Positions 42,473 to 51,243 of a stretch of DNA of 64,000 bases are shown here, piece by piece. A program made the position numbers and the translations under genes. The notes beneath the pieces are model-generated. The model was not told where the DNA came from, made no database searches, and saw only the letters and a program-made list of their open reading frames with translations. How positions within the stretch are numbered: position 1 is the stretch's first letter; each line of letters opens with the position of its first letter. The DNA is from Sediminicola arcticus (GTDB taxonomy: Bacteria; Bacteroidota; Bacteroidia; Flavobacteriales; Flavobacteriaceae): the NCBI RefSeq assembly GCF_040566695.1, contig NZ_JBEXAE010000003.1:1-64000 (forward strand), given 5' to 3'.

Positions 42473-43183
42473 ATGGAGACAGTAAATAAGAAAATACTTT
42501 TGGTTGAGGATGATCCAAATTTTGGGATTGTACTTAAAGATTATTTAACCATGAACGACTTCGATGTTGTCTTGGCAAAAAATGGAATGGAAGGTTTTGA
42601 AAAATTTAAAAAGGATAATTTTGATGTTTGTATTCTGGATGTCATGATGCCTTATAAAGATGGGTTTACCTTAGCGAAAGAAATTAGGGAAAAGAACGAG
42701 CATGTGCCCATTGTTTTCCTTACTGCAAAAACCATGAAAGAAGATGTTCTTAAAGGGTACAAGGCAGGCGCCGATGATTATCTTAACAAACCCTTCGATT
42801 CTGAAGTATTGCTTATGAAACTTAAGGCCATTTTGCAAAGAAAAGCATCCAATGGACTTGCGGACAGTAAGAAATTTGAATTTACCATAGGTGGGTTCCA
42901 ATTAAACTCTAAACTCAGGTTTCTAAAATATAAGGAGGAAGAAGCTACAAAGCTTTCACCAAAAGAAAATGAATTGTTGCGTTTGTTGGCCTTACATGAA
43001 AACGATCTAATGCCAAGAGAATTGGCACTCACTAAAATCTGGAGGGATGATAACTATTTTACATCCAGAAGTATGGACGTATATATTGCAAAACTGAGAA
43101 AATATCTTAAGAAAGATGAGAATGTTGAAATATTGAACATTCACGGTGAAGGTTTCAGGTTAGTAATAAAGACTGAAGAATAG
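42473..43183 (+). CDS. OmpR/PhoB-type response regulator
   Basis: A 236-residue transcription factor. The receiver domain (about 6-122) has the acidic pocket VEDD (11-14), phospho-acceptor Asp56 in CILDVMMP, and the LTAK lysine near 106. A winged-helix DNA-binding domain (about 140-232) contains LSPKENELLRLLALHEND, a Trans_Reg_C pattern, and RSMDVYIAKLRKYL, the likely recognition helix. It is translated from the same operon as the sensor kinase. Its targets are unknown. A bidirectional terminator follows. Confidence 0.94.
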   Translation: METVNKKILLVEDDPNFGIVLKDYLTMNDFDVVLAKNGMEGFEKFKKDNFDVCILDVMMPYKDGFTLAKEIREKNEHVPIVFLTAKTMKEDVLKGYKAGADDYLNKPFDSEVLLMKLKAILQRKASNGLADSKKFEFTIGGFQLNSKLRFLKYKEEEATKLSPKENELLRLLALHENDLMPRELALTKIWRDDNYFTSRSMDVYIAKLRKYLKKDENVEILNIHGEGFRLVIKTEE

Positions 43184-43204
43184 ATCCTAATATTACATAT
43201 ATTT

Positions 43205-43236
43205 AAAAAACCGTTCAGAATTTTGGGCGGTTTTTT
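43205..43236. terminator. Bidirectional rho-independent terminator
   Basis: Arms AAAAAACCG (43205-43213) and CGGTTTTTT (43228-43236) with an inner A/T/G-rich loop that can pair further. It separates the converging response-regulator and gluconate-permease genes. Confidence 0.75.
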
Positions 43237-43239
43237 CTT

Positions 43240-44577
43240 TTACAGGAATTGGCTGATTATAGCAACGCTTATGAATCCTGTAAAAGCAAGAATGGTGGTC
43301 ATAACGGTCCAAGATCTAAATGTTTCTTTTTCAGTGATGCCCAAATATTGACCTACCAACCAAAATCCACTATCATTAACATGGGAGAAAATACTTGCTC
43401 CAGATGCTATAGCGATGACCATGCAGCCTAATTGAGGACCACTCAGGGCAGTATTAATCATTAAAGGTGAAACTAGTCCAGCGGCAGTTATCATAGCTAC
43501 TGTAGACGACCCTTGTAGAATTCTTACAATGGCCGCACTCATAAAGGCAAAAGTCAATAAGGGTATACCAGCCTCACTTAAAGATGTCGCTAATAATTCC
43601 CCTGCCCCTGTATTTGTAAGGACTTGTTTGAAGACACCTCCGGCCCCTGTTAAAAGGATTATAGTACCTGCAGGTTCTAGTGACTTAGTCGTAATCTTAA
43701 ATAATTTATCCTTGCTATAACCTCTTTTTATCCCGAAGAAATACCATGCAAGTATATTTGCTATAATAAGGGCAGTAAAAGGATGACCCAATAACGTGAT
43801 ACCATTTTTTATCGTCTTGTTTTCAAGTGCAACTAAATCACTGTTCAAAACGGTATTCAATAAGATTAAAAAAATAGGAACACTAATGATTCCTAAGGTA
43901 ATTCCAATATTGGGTAGACCTGTTTGTTCTCCTTTTTCAATTTCTTTAGGGGCCTCTACATGAATCTTTTTTGCGATATACTTTCCATATAGTAGTCCGC
44001 TTGCAAGCGCTGTAGGGATGCCCACAATGAATCCAATTAAAATTACCCAACCTAATTCTGCCCCAATGATATTCGCCACAGCAATAGGCCCTGGGGTAGG
44101 AGGTATAAAGGCATGGGTAATGGCTAAACCTGCAAGCAGTGGAATAGCATATAATAACAAGGATTTGCCTGTTTTTCTTTGTAATGCGTAAATCATGGGC
44201 ACTAAAATAATGAAGGCCACATCAAAGAATACGGGAATCGCTATAACAAAACCAGAAATGACCATAGCCAATGGTGCTTTTTTAACACCAAATTTGGAAA
44301 TCATAAAGTTGGCAATGGTCTTAGCACCTCCTGAATATTCCAAAATTGCACCAAACATCGCGCCAAGTCCCACTACTGTTGCGACAAACCCTAAGGTGTT
44401 TCCCATTCCTTCCTGAACAGTTTTAATAATTTGCTCGGCATCCAAACCAGCTGAAATACCCACCAGTACACTACCAATTAGCAAGGCAATAAAAGCATTA
44501 ATTTTTAATTTTAAAATTAAAAATAAGAGTACTGCTATACCTAGGATAACTGATAATATCAATTGGGTTTCTACCAT
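43240..44577 (-). CDS. GntP family gluconate permease
   Basis: A 445-residue H+-coupled permease of the GntP family, with about a dozen hydrophobic helices. It carries the same signatures as the homologue at 2.3 kb: HAFIPPTPGP, LQGSSTVAM and SHVNDSGFW, plus a C-terminal hydrophobic tail. The upstream neighbour, 39 bases away, is a gluconate kinase, so gluconate is the most likely substrate and this is probably a two-gene uptake operon. There is no Entner-Doudoroff gene (edd/eda) in the window, so the downstream route would be 6-phosphogluconate metabolism encoded elsewhere. Confidence 0.9.
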   Translation of the reverse strand: MVETQLILSVILGIAVLLFLILKLKINAFIALLIGSVLVGISAGLDAEQIIKTVQEGMGNTLGFVATVVGLGAMFGAILEYSGGAKTIANFMISKFGVKKAPLAMVISGFVIAIPVFFDVAFIILVPMIYALQRKTGKSLLLYAIPLLAGLAITHAFIPPTPGPIAVANIIGAELGWVILIGFIVGIPTALASGLLYGKYIAKKIHVEAPKEIEKGEQTGLPNIGITLGIISVPIFLILLNTVLNSDLVALENKTIKNGITLLGHPFTALIIANILAWYFFGIKRGYSKDKLFKITTKSLEPAGTIILLTGAGGVFKQVLTNTGAGELLATSLSEAGIPLLTFAFMSAAIVRILQGSSTVAMITAAGLVSPLMINTALSGPQLGCMVIAIASGASIFSHVNDSGFWLVGQYLGITEKETFRSWTVMTTILAFTGFISVAIISQFL

Positions 44578-44616
44578 TTTTTAGTGGGTTTTTCTATTTG
44601 AAATCTAGTTTTGCAT

Positions 44617-45117
44617 CTACGTGTCAAGTGCGGTTAGTATCGTATGGACCATTTTTTCAGGTTGCTGGTTAATTTTTACCACAATAGCATTTTTTGGTGG
44701 TGATAAGACATCAAATTGGGACTGTAATAGTTCTAGGGGCATATAGTGACCCTTTCTTTGCTGCAGTCTTTCAAGGACTTCTTGAAAGGAACCTTTCAAA
44801 TAGATGTAATAAACGCCTTTGCTAATTCCTGCTTGGAGCAGATCTCTATAACTCTCCTTTAAGGCCGAACATGCAATAACGGCTCCTTTGACTAGATTAT
44901 TTTTTGCCAGTATATTTAAGGCTACTAACCAGTCATAACGATCTTCATCATTTAAAGGTTTACCAGCGGACATTTTTTCAATATTGACATCCGGATGAAA
45001 GTCATCGCCATCAAAAAAAGGATAATCTAGGGCTTCTGCCAATAGTTTCCCTATAGTGGATTTACCTGAACCTGAAACCCCCATTACAAAAAGAATATGA
45101 TTATAAACTTGTGTCAC
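44617..45117 (-). CDS. gntK: Gluconokinase
   Basis: A 166-residue gluconate kinase of the shikimate-kinase-like P-loop family, which makes 6-phosphogluconate. The P-loop GVSGSGKSTIGKLL is at about residues 13-26. DGDDFHPDVNIEKMSAG and the lid stretch ALKESYRDLL follow. The length fits the family. It sits directly upstream of the GntP permease gene and 9 bases downstream of miaA on the same strand. An association with miaA is only positional. Confidence 0.92.
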   Translation of the reverse strand: MTQVYNHILFVMGVSGSGKSTIGKLLAEALDYPFFDGDDFHPDVNIEKMSAGKPLNDEDRYDWLVALNILAKNNLVKGAVIACSALKESYRDLLQAGISKGVYYIYLKGSFQEVLERLQQRKGHYMPLELLQSQFDVLSPPKNAIVVKINQQPEKMVHTILTALDT

Positions 45118-45126
45118 GATTTATGT

Positions 45127-46032
45127 TTAGATTTTTTGTTTGACTTTTTCTACTACCGTTTGGATAACGGCTTGGTAATCTACCCAAATGGTTTGTTCAT
45201 TTTTTTTAAACCATGTTAGTTGTCTTTTCGCGAATCTTCTAGAATTCTTTTTTATTTCTGAAATGGCAAAATCCAGGGTCCAATCTCCTTCTAAATATTT
45301 AAAAAGTTCTCTATAGCCTACTGTTTGAAGAGCGTTTAAAGATTTGTAGGATTCAAGGGATATAACTTCATCAACCAAACCAGCGTCTATCATTTTATCC
45401 ACCCGTTGGTTGATACGATCATAAATGATAGTACGTTCTGCAGCTATACCTATACTGATGGTCTTAAAATTCCTCTGTTCCTTGCTCTGGTTTAAAAAAG
45501 AAGTAAAGGGTTTTCCGGTTCCTAGGCATATTTCAAGTGCTCGTATTAGTCGGTGCGGATTTTCCGTATCCACTTTATTGAAGTAAACAGGGTCCAAATC
45601 AGCAAGTTGTTCTTGTAAAACGGAAATACCTTGATCTTGTATAACCTTGTTTAAGTGTGTCCTTATGCTTGGGTTAATTTCTGGAAACTTGTCTAGTCCT
45701 TTTGTAATTGCATCTATGTAAAGTCCACTACCACCAACCATAATCACAATATCCTTTTCTTTAAATAATGTATGTAGTAAGGCAATAGCATCTCTTTCAA
45801 AATCTCCCACCGAATATTCATCATGTATGCTAATGTTTTGAATGAAATGGTGCTTTATCGTTTCTAGTTCCACTTTTGAAGGGACAGCTGTGCCTATTGA
45901 CATTTCCTTAAAAAACTGTCTGGAATCTGCAGAGATAATTTCTGTTTTAAATTGTTGGGCTAGTTGAATGGCCAATGCTGTTTTGCCTATTCCAGTTGGC
46001 CCTACTATGGATATAAGCCATTTGTCGTCCAT
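45127..46032 (-). CDS. miaA: tRNA dimethylallyltransferase
   Basis: MiaA, 301 residues, adds a dimethylallyl group to A37 of tRNAs reading UNN codons. The P-loop GPTGIGKTAL is at about residues 10-19, followed by ISADSRQFFKEMSIGTA, GGSGLYIDA and a C-terminal QLTWFKKNEQTIW stretch. I chose ATG 46032, whose A is also the last base of the upstream channel gene's stop (TAATG); a start 27 bases earlier would overlap that gene. The length is normal. gntK follows after 9 bases. Confidence 0.95.
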   Translation of the reverse strand: MDDKWLISIVGPTGIGKTALAIQLAQQFKTEIISADSRQFFKEMSIGTAVPSKVELETIKHHFIQNISIHDEYSVGDFERDAIALLHTLFKEKDIVIMVGGSGLYIDAITKGLDKFPEINPSIRTHLNKVIQDQGISVLQEQLADLDPVYFNKVDTENPHRLIRALEICLGTGKPFTSFLNQSKEQRNFKTISIGIAAERTIIYDRINQRVDKMIDAGLVDEVISLESYKSLNALQTVGYRELFKYLEGDWTLDFAISEIKKNSRRFAKRQLTWFKKNEQTIWVDYQAVIQTVVEKVKQKI

Positions 46033-46871
46033 TAAGCATCGTTTAATTTGCTGCCGCAAATTCTACAGAATTTAGCATCGTTTCTCAACACCTCAGTGCT
46101 ACAAGTGGAACAGGACCGACCTCTATCAGTTGTATCTTTTTTGTTCATTTCACTAGTATATTCGGCAGATACGATACCTGTGGGGACGGCTATTATACCA
46201 TACCCAATGATCATAATAAGGCTGGCAAGTAACTGTCCTAAAGGGGTTTCAGGTGAAATATCTCCGTAACCAACAGTTGTCAAAGTTACAATGGTCCAGT
46301 ATACACTATGTGGGATGCTATTAAAGCCATGTTCGGGTCCTTCTATAATGTACATGACCGTACCCAACAATATAGAAACTATAATAATGAAAAATACAAA
46401 AACTAATATTTTAGTCTTACTAGCATTCAATGCTCTGGCTAGATTATTGGATGCTCCTACGAAACGGGCGAGTTTAAGGATTCTGAAAATCCTTAAGAGC
46501 CGCAAGATCCTAAATGCAGTAAGGTATTGGGATCCAATGAACAATAGGGATAGATATTTTGGTAGTGTGGATAATAGATCAACGGCACCGAAAAAACTAA
46601 AAATATAGGTTTTTGGTTTTCGTATACTAATTACCCTTAAAATGTATTCTAATGTAAAAAGAATGGTGATCGTCCATTCAGATATATTTAAAAAGGTATG
46701 ATAGTTTTTATCTACCCAGGGGACACTTTCTAACATTACTATTACAATACTGTAAACGATAACAATCAATAAGATGATATCGAACAGTTTACCTGCCGGA
46801 GTATGAGTCCCGTAAATTACTTCGTGTATCTTTTTCTTCCAGTTTTTGGAAAGGATGGGTTGGTTACTCAA
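46032..46871 (-). CDS. Voltage-sensor-type K+ channel with C-terminal zinc ribbon
   Basis: A 279-residue six-helix cation channel. Helices S1-S4 lie at about residues 29-140; S4 carries regularly spaced arginines (RILRLLRIFRILKLAR, 121-136). The pore helix and selectivity filter TTVGYGD (198-204) are those of a potassium channel, and S6 follows (about 212-236). After the membrane part a short tail ends in a four-cysteine zinc ribbon with C254, C257, C269 and C272. That ribbon is uncommon for this channel class and may sense redox state or metal, or bind a partner. Its stop overlaps the miaA start by one base. Confidence 0.88.
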   Translation of the reverse strand: MSNQPILSKNWKKKIHEVIYGTHTPAGKLFDIILLIVIVYSIVIVMLESVPWVDKNYHTFLNISEWTITILFTLEYILRVISIRKPKTYIFSFFGAVDLLSTLPKYLSLLFIGSQYLTAFRILRLLRIFRILKLARFVGASNNLARALNASKTKILVFVFFIIIVSILLGTVMYIIEGPEHGFNSIPHSVYWTIVTLTTVGYGDISPETPLGQLLASLIMIIGYGIIAVPTGIVSAEYTSEMNKKDTTDRGRSCSTCSTEVLRNDAKFCRICGSKLNDA

Positions 46872-46922
46872 AAGATTGCTTTTTAGTAAAAATAATAAAA
46901 GTGTACTAATTTAAGGTTATGC

Positions 46923-48284
46923 TTATAAGGTAACAATTTTAGCGATTTTTCCTTTTCTAAGATGTGATTCTATTAAAAAGGTGGTATTGGCATTATCTTC
47001 CATTGGGGTGATTATGGTCTCCAAAATCTGGATTTTATTGATTTGATAATTTAAATCAAAAAACCCCAAGCCTTTAAAAACACCGTTTTTTATAAGGATT
47101 CCACTTTTTTCTCCTAATACTCTGCCTTTGTCAATTAGAATCATATTCTTATTGGTAATAGAGTAGGTTTCCAAGGCTAAGTTAACCCTTTCATTGTAAG
47201 GTTCGGTTTCCTCTTTTTGGATACATGCACCTAAGCAAATACCAGAAGAATATTTGGAGCAGCTTGCCTTTGCCTGAGAAATGCCATTTAACTTATCGCA
47301 TAATTGAAACTCTTCAGTGATTTTGTAAAGGAAATTTTGGGCAGCATGAATACTATTAAAGGTGGCAGCGAGATCTGGACCTTGATTAATTTTCTCAGTG
47401 CTAAGAGAGAAATAACCATTGGGATTTTTACGCTTATAAATCCCGTAAGAAAAAAGTTTTCTGTTGGAATAGGTATTGTATTTAGGCTTGTTTCTTTGCA
47501 GCTCTTCATTTTCCTTTAAAAGAGCCATTAATTCGCTTCCCGTACGCTCAAAGGTTATTGTTTTTGTTTCTTTTTGTATTTTTCTGGCCTTGGAACCGTC
47601 ATTTGTAAAATGCTGGTTTACTCGTTTTTTAATATTGCCTGAATTGCCTAATAAGATAATTTCACCATCCTTGTTATGCATGTAATAAACACCTCTAACA
47701 GAGGGAAGTTGTTCTACTATATCCAATTGGGTTGGAGAAAGTTCCCCCAAGGATGCCGCTTTGGTGATCTCCTTAACAATAGACTTATCATTGTCTTTGG
47801 ACAATAAAAGTTTAAATAATTTTAAGGTGGCCAAGGCATCTCCATTGGCCCTGTGCCTGTCACTAACGGGAATGCCTAAGGAACGGACTAACTTTCCCAA
47901 ACTGTATGAATCTTGATCAGGAATCAATTTTTTTGACAAGTCTACCGTACACAATGTTTTACGCTCGAAATTAAATCCCAATCTTCGGAATTCGGTTCGG
48001 AGGATACGATAATCGAACTGGGCGTTATGCGCCACTATTACTGCATCTGAAGTAATTTCAACAATTCGTTTAGCTACCTCATAAAATTTGGGCGCAGTCG
48101 TTAACATCTTATTGTTGATGCCCGTAAGGTTTACCACAAACGGTTGTATTTCCTTTTCTGGATTGATAAGGCTTATAAATTGGTCAACAACTTCATGTCC
48201 ATCAAATCGATGGATGGCAATCTCGGTGATTCCCTCTTCATTGTATTTGCCTCCAGTTGTTTCTATATCGAGTATTACATACAT
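46923..48284 (-). CDS. DnaQ-like exonuclease fused to a GIY-YIG domain
   Basis: A 453-residue protein with two nuclease-type domains. The N-terminal part (about 1-170) is a DEDDh 3'-5' exonuclease: D5-I-E7-T near the start, VAHNAQFDYRIL in the middle, and HRANGDALATL near 145-155. A GIY-YIG-type domain follows (about 193-275): RGVYYMHNKDG, LLGNSGNIKKRVNQHF. The remaining C-terminal 180 residues contain a cysteine-bearing stretch (ASCSKYSSGICLGAC), as in UvrC/Cho relatives. This architecture is known in Bacteroidota, and similar proteins exist in Actinobacteria. It is likely a repair or proofreading-related nuclease. Confidence 0.85.
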   Translation of the reverse strand: MYVILDIETTGGKYNEEGITEIAIHRFDGHEVVDQFISLINPEKEIQPFVVNLTGINNKMLTTAPKFYEVAKRIVEITSDAVIVAHNAQFDYRILRTEFRRLGFNFERKTLCTVDLSKKLIPDQDSYSLGKLVRSLGIPVSDRHRANGDALATLKLFKLLLSKDNDKSIVKEITKAASLGELSPTQLDIVEQLPSVRGVYYMHNKDGEIILLGNSGNIKKRVNQHFTNDGSKARKIQKETKTITFERTGSELMALLKENEELQRNKPKYNTYSNRKLFSYGIYKRKNPNGYFSLSTEKINQGPDLAATFNSIHAAQNFLYKITEEFQLCDKLNGISQAKASCSKYSSGICLGACIQKEETEPYNERVNLALETYSITNKNMILIDKGRVLGEKSGILIKNGVFKGLGFFDLNYQINKIQILETIITPMEDNANTTFLIESHLRKGKIAKIVTL

Positions 48285-48328
48285 TTTTTTCTACCCTTGA
48301 GGTTCACTGTTTCTTTAAAACCATAATT

Positions 48329-48982
48329 TTAGTTTCTTTCCCCAAAAATACTGCTTCCAATTCGGATCATAGTACTGCCTTCTTCAATGGCTATTTGATA
48401 GTCTCCACTCATTCCCATGGACAAAGTATCAATATTCGGCAACGTTTCCTTTGATCTATTAAATTGAGTTTTAAGGTGTTTAAATTCTCTGCGTATTTGA
48501 TTTTTATCTTCTGTGAAAGTAGCCATACCCATCAATCCTACAACCTTAATATTTTGTAATTTTCCAAAGGTTTCTGAATTTAACAAATCATTTAGCTCTG
48601 TTTCGTCCAGTCCAAATTTAGTATCTTCTTCAGCAATATGTACTTGTAAAAGACAATCTATAATACGACTGTTTTTTTTTGCCTGCTTATTAATTTCCTT
48701 CAGTAGCTTTAGGCTGTCCACGCCATGAACCAAGGAAACATATTCTGCCATGTATTTCACCTTGTTGGTTTGTACATGTCCAATCATGTGCCATTGTATA
48801 TCTTTTGGAAGATTCTCCCATTTTTGGGTCATCTCTTGGATCTTGTTTTCACCAAACACCCGTTGTCCGCCATCATAGGCTTGTTGAAGATCTTTTTCAG
48901 GCTTTGTTTTTGATACTGCAACTAAAGTTACAGATTTAGGGATGGAGTTTAGTATTTCTTCTATGTTTTCTTTTATAGCCAT
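48329..48982 (-). CDS. YggS family pyridoxal-phosphate homeostasis protein
   Basis: A 217-residue PLP-binding protein of the YggS/PROSC family, which holds PLP and keeps vitamin B6 and amino-acid pools in balance. The fold type III alanine-racemase-like barrel is visible through the PLP lysine, Lys25 in VAVSKTKP, then FGENKIQEM, WHMIGHVQTNK, and the phosphate-binding LSMGMSGDYQIAIEEGSTMIRIGS near the C-terminus (written in parts). There is no racemase catalytic partner residue set that I can identify. It lies between the exonuclease and DUF1015 genes. Confidence 0.93.
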   Translation of the reverse strand: MAIKENIEEILNSIPKSVTLVAVSKTKPEKDLQQAYDGGQRVFGENKIQEMTQKWENLPKDIQWHMIGHVQTNKVKYMAEYVSLVHGVDSLKLLKEINKQAKKNSRIIDCLLQVHIAEEDTKFGLDETELNDLLNSETFGKLQNIKVVGLMGMATFTEDKNQIRREFKHLKTQFNRSKETLPNIDTLSMGMSGDYQIAIEEGSTMIRIGSSIFGERN

Positions 48983-49029
48983 TCTTAGGATTTCTTTATT
49001 CTAATTTTATACGTTTTAGTTACGCAACT

Positions 49030-50265
49030 CTAAAGTTCATAGATAGTAAGCCCACTTCTTATTTTAGGTTCAATATAGGTGCTTTTTGGGGGCATTACCA
49101 ATCCAGCATCAGCAATATTCTTTAGTTCATCTATGGATACAGGAACCATTCCAAAGCCTACCGCAAAATTTCTCTTATCTATTTCATCTTTCATATTAAA
49201 GATGTTATTCTTGCCAAAACCATATTTGATTCTTTTATTCTTCCTAAGATCAGAGATTCCCAAAATTGGTTCTAAAATGGTTTTATATAGAATTTGAGTG
49301 TCCAATTTACTCAAAGCATCGCTGAACTTGAAAATTTGCTTTCTCAATTGCAAGGCGAAAAAATCACCATCTAAATACATGCTAAATTGATGCTTTTCTA
49401 AGGGTTTGTATAGGGCCTTCCCTTTCTTTTCAATCTTAAAATAGGTATCAAGGGCAACTAGGAATTCTTCTTTGGTAAGTCCATTTAGGTCTTTTATCAT
49501 TCTATTGAACTCAAATATCTTAATCTCCGATTCGGGGATAAGATAACTCATAAAATAGTTATAAGGTTCCTCTCCTGTGTGCACTTGATTACATTTTTTG
49601 CTCTTATCGGCAAAGATCATGGAGGAAGCACTTCTATGGTGGCCATCAGCAATATAAAGGGAGTCTATCTTATTGAATTCTTCCTGTAATTTTGAAATAT
49701 CAGTTTCTTTTGTAATGGTCCAAAGCGAATGAATAGCTTTATCTGTTGTTGAAAATCGATATTCAGGCTCTCTTTTCTTTACTTCGTCTATAATTTTCTC
49801 AATGTTGGTATTATCAGGATAAGTCAATAAAACTGGTTCCGCATTAAAGCCTACATTCTTTAGGTATACTGCAAAAAGATTCTCCCTATGTTTAATGGTA
49901 TCTTCGTGTTTTTTAATCACATTATTCTTATAATCCTCAACACTAGTGCCACAAAACAGACCGCAACAGCTAAAATCTTCTTTTTCTATTTTATAAAGAT
50001 AAAAGGATGGTTGGGTATCCCGTATAAGAATTTCATCCTCCAAAAACTCCAAATACCTATTACGTATAAGCCTTAAACGTTCTCCCCCCGATACTTTTTT
50101 ATCAAATTTAAACCCTGGGTTAATAATATGCAAAAACGAAAACGGATTATATGTAAGTATGGAATTTAGTTCCTTGACGGTATAATCCTCATAAGAACGG
50201 GATGCTAAAAAAGGTGCTTTATCCCTTGCTGGTCTAATGGCCTTGAAAGCCTTGATGATGGCCAT
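49030..50265 (-). CDS. DUF1015 domain protein
   Basis: A 411-residue cytosolic protein of the DUF1015 family, whose biochemical function is not known to me. Typical stretches are the N-terminal KAFKAIRPARDKAPFLASRSYED, the Cys-rich FSCCGLFCGTSVEDY (about residues 124-138), ADGHHRSASSM (about 202-212), and KRIKYGFGKNN. The conserved histidines and cysteines suggest an enzyme or metal-binding protein. The gene starts 8 bases after the 3-hydroxyacyl-CoA dehydrogenase gene and precedes YggS, and this order recurs in flavobacteria as far as I recall. Confidence 0.85.
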   Translation of the reverse strand: MAIIKAFKAIRPARDKAPFLASRSYEDYTVKELNSILTYNPFSFLHIINPGFKFDKKVSGGERLRLIRNRYLEFLEDEILIRDTQPSFYLYKIEKEDFSCCGLFCGTSVEDYKNNVIKKHEDTIKHRENLFAVYLKNVGFNAEPVLLTYPDNTNIEKIIDEVKKREPEYRFSTTDKAIHSLWTITKETDISKLQEEFNKIDSLYIADGHHRSASSMIFADKSKKCNQVHTGEEPYNYFMSYLIPESEIKIFEFNRMIKDLNGLTKEEFLVALDTYFKIEKKGKALYKPLEKHQFSMYLDGDFFALQLRKQIFKFSDALSKLDTQILYKTILEPILGISDLRKNKRIKYGFGKNNIFNMKDEIDKRNFAVGFGMVPVSIDELKNIADAGLVMPPKSTYIEPKIRSGLTIYEL

Positions 50266-50273
50266 TGGTCTTA

Positions 50274-51161
50274 TTAAATAAATTGAGCGGATACTTTTTC
50301 CGCTTTCTTAGATTCCGAATAATCATAAAACCCTTCTCCGGATTTGATCCCTAATTTTTTTGCCATCACCATATTGATCAAAAGAGGACATGGTGCATAT
50401 TTAGGATTTTTAAAGCCGTCATACATGACATTAAGAATAGAAAGACAAACATCTAGACCTATAAAATCTGCTAATTGTAATGGTCCCATTGGATGCGCCA
50501 TTCCCAATTTCATCACGGTGTCTATTTCAGTAACGCCAGCCACGCCGTTGTAAAGAGTTTCAATAGCCTCATTGATCATGGGCATTAAGATCCTATTGGC
50601 TACAAATCCTGGATAATCGTTTACCTCTGTTGGCGTTTTACCCAGCTTTTTAGATAATTCCATGATGTTCTTGGTCACTTCATTAGAGGTGTTATAGCCT
50701 CGGATGATTTCTACCAATTTCATAATGGGTACGGGGTTCATAAAATGCATTCCAATAACCTTATCGTCCCTATTGGTAACAGCTCCTATCTGGGTTATGG
50801 AAATAGAGGATGTATTTGTGGCCAAAATAGTTTCTGGATTACAAATCTGATCTAGTTCCCTAAATATATTCAATTTAATCTCTACATTCTCGGTAGCTGC
50901 CTCCACTACTAAATCCATATTTTCAACCCCTTCCTTAAGTCCAGTATGGGTTTTTATGTTTTTAAGAGTATTCAATTTGTCAATTTCTGTAATGGTCTCT
51001 TTAAAAACCATTCGGTCTAGGTTTTTCTCTATAACCGCCATTCCCTTATCCAAGGATGCCTGTGAAATATCTATAAGATTTACCTTGTAACCATTTTGGG
51101 CAAAAACGTGTGCTATGCCATTACCCATGGTTCCAGCACCTATAACTGCAATATTTTTCAT
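50274..51161 (-). CDS. 3-hydroxybutyryl-CoA dehydrogenase
   Basis: A 295-residue NAD(P)-dependent 3-hydroxyacyl-CoA dehydrogenase. The Rossmann motif GAGTMGNGIAH is near residues 8-18, followed by VEAATENVEIK, ATNTSSISIT, the catalytic-His stretch MHFMNPVPIM (about 138-147), and the substrate-lid PGFVANRILMPMINEA. The size is that of the stand-alone enzyme (about 285-295 residues), not the fused beta-oxidation type. It likely works on 3-hydroxybutyryl-CoA, in fatty-acid or acetyl-CoA metabolism. It precedes DUF1015 in the same direction. Confidence 0.92.
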   Translation of the reverse strand: MKNIAVIGAGTMGNGIAHVFAQNGYKVNLIDISQASLDKGMAVIEKNLDRMVFKETITEIDKLNTLKNIKTHTGLKEGVENMDLVVEAATENVEIKLNIFRELDQICNPETILATNTSSISITQIGAVTNRDDKVIGMHFMNPVPIMKLVEIIRGYNTSNEVTKNIMELSKKLGKTPTEVNDYPGFVANRILMPMINEAIETLYNGVAGVTEIDTVMKLGMAHPMGPLQLADFIGLDVCLSILNVMYDGFKNPKYAPCPLLINMVMAKKLGIKSGEGFYDYSESKKAEKVSAQFI

Positions 51162-51243
51162 GCTTTGATTTTAATGTTTTTTAATCATTATTAGTTGTAC
51201 GGTTAGCCACTTTCGTTGGTTAATCCATTCATGGTTGGTTAGC

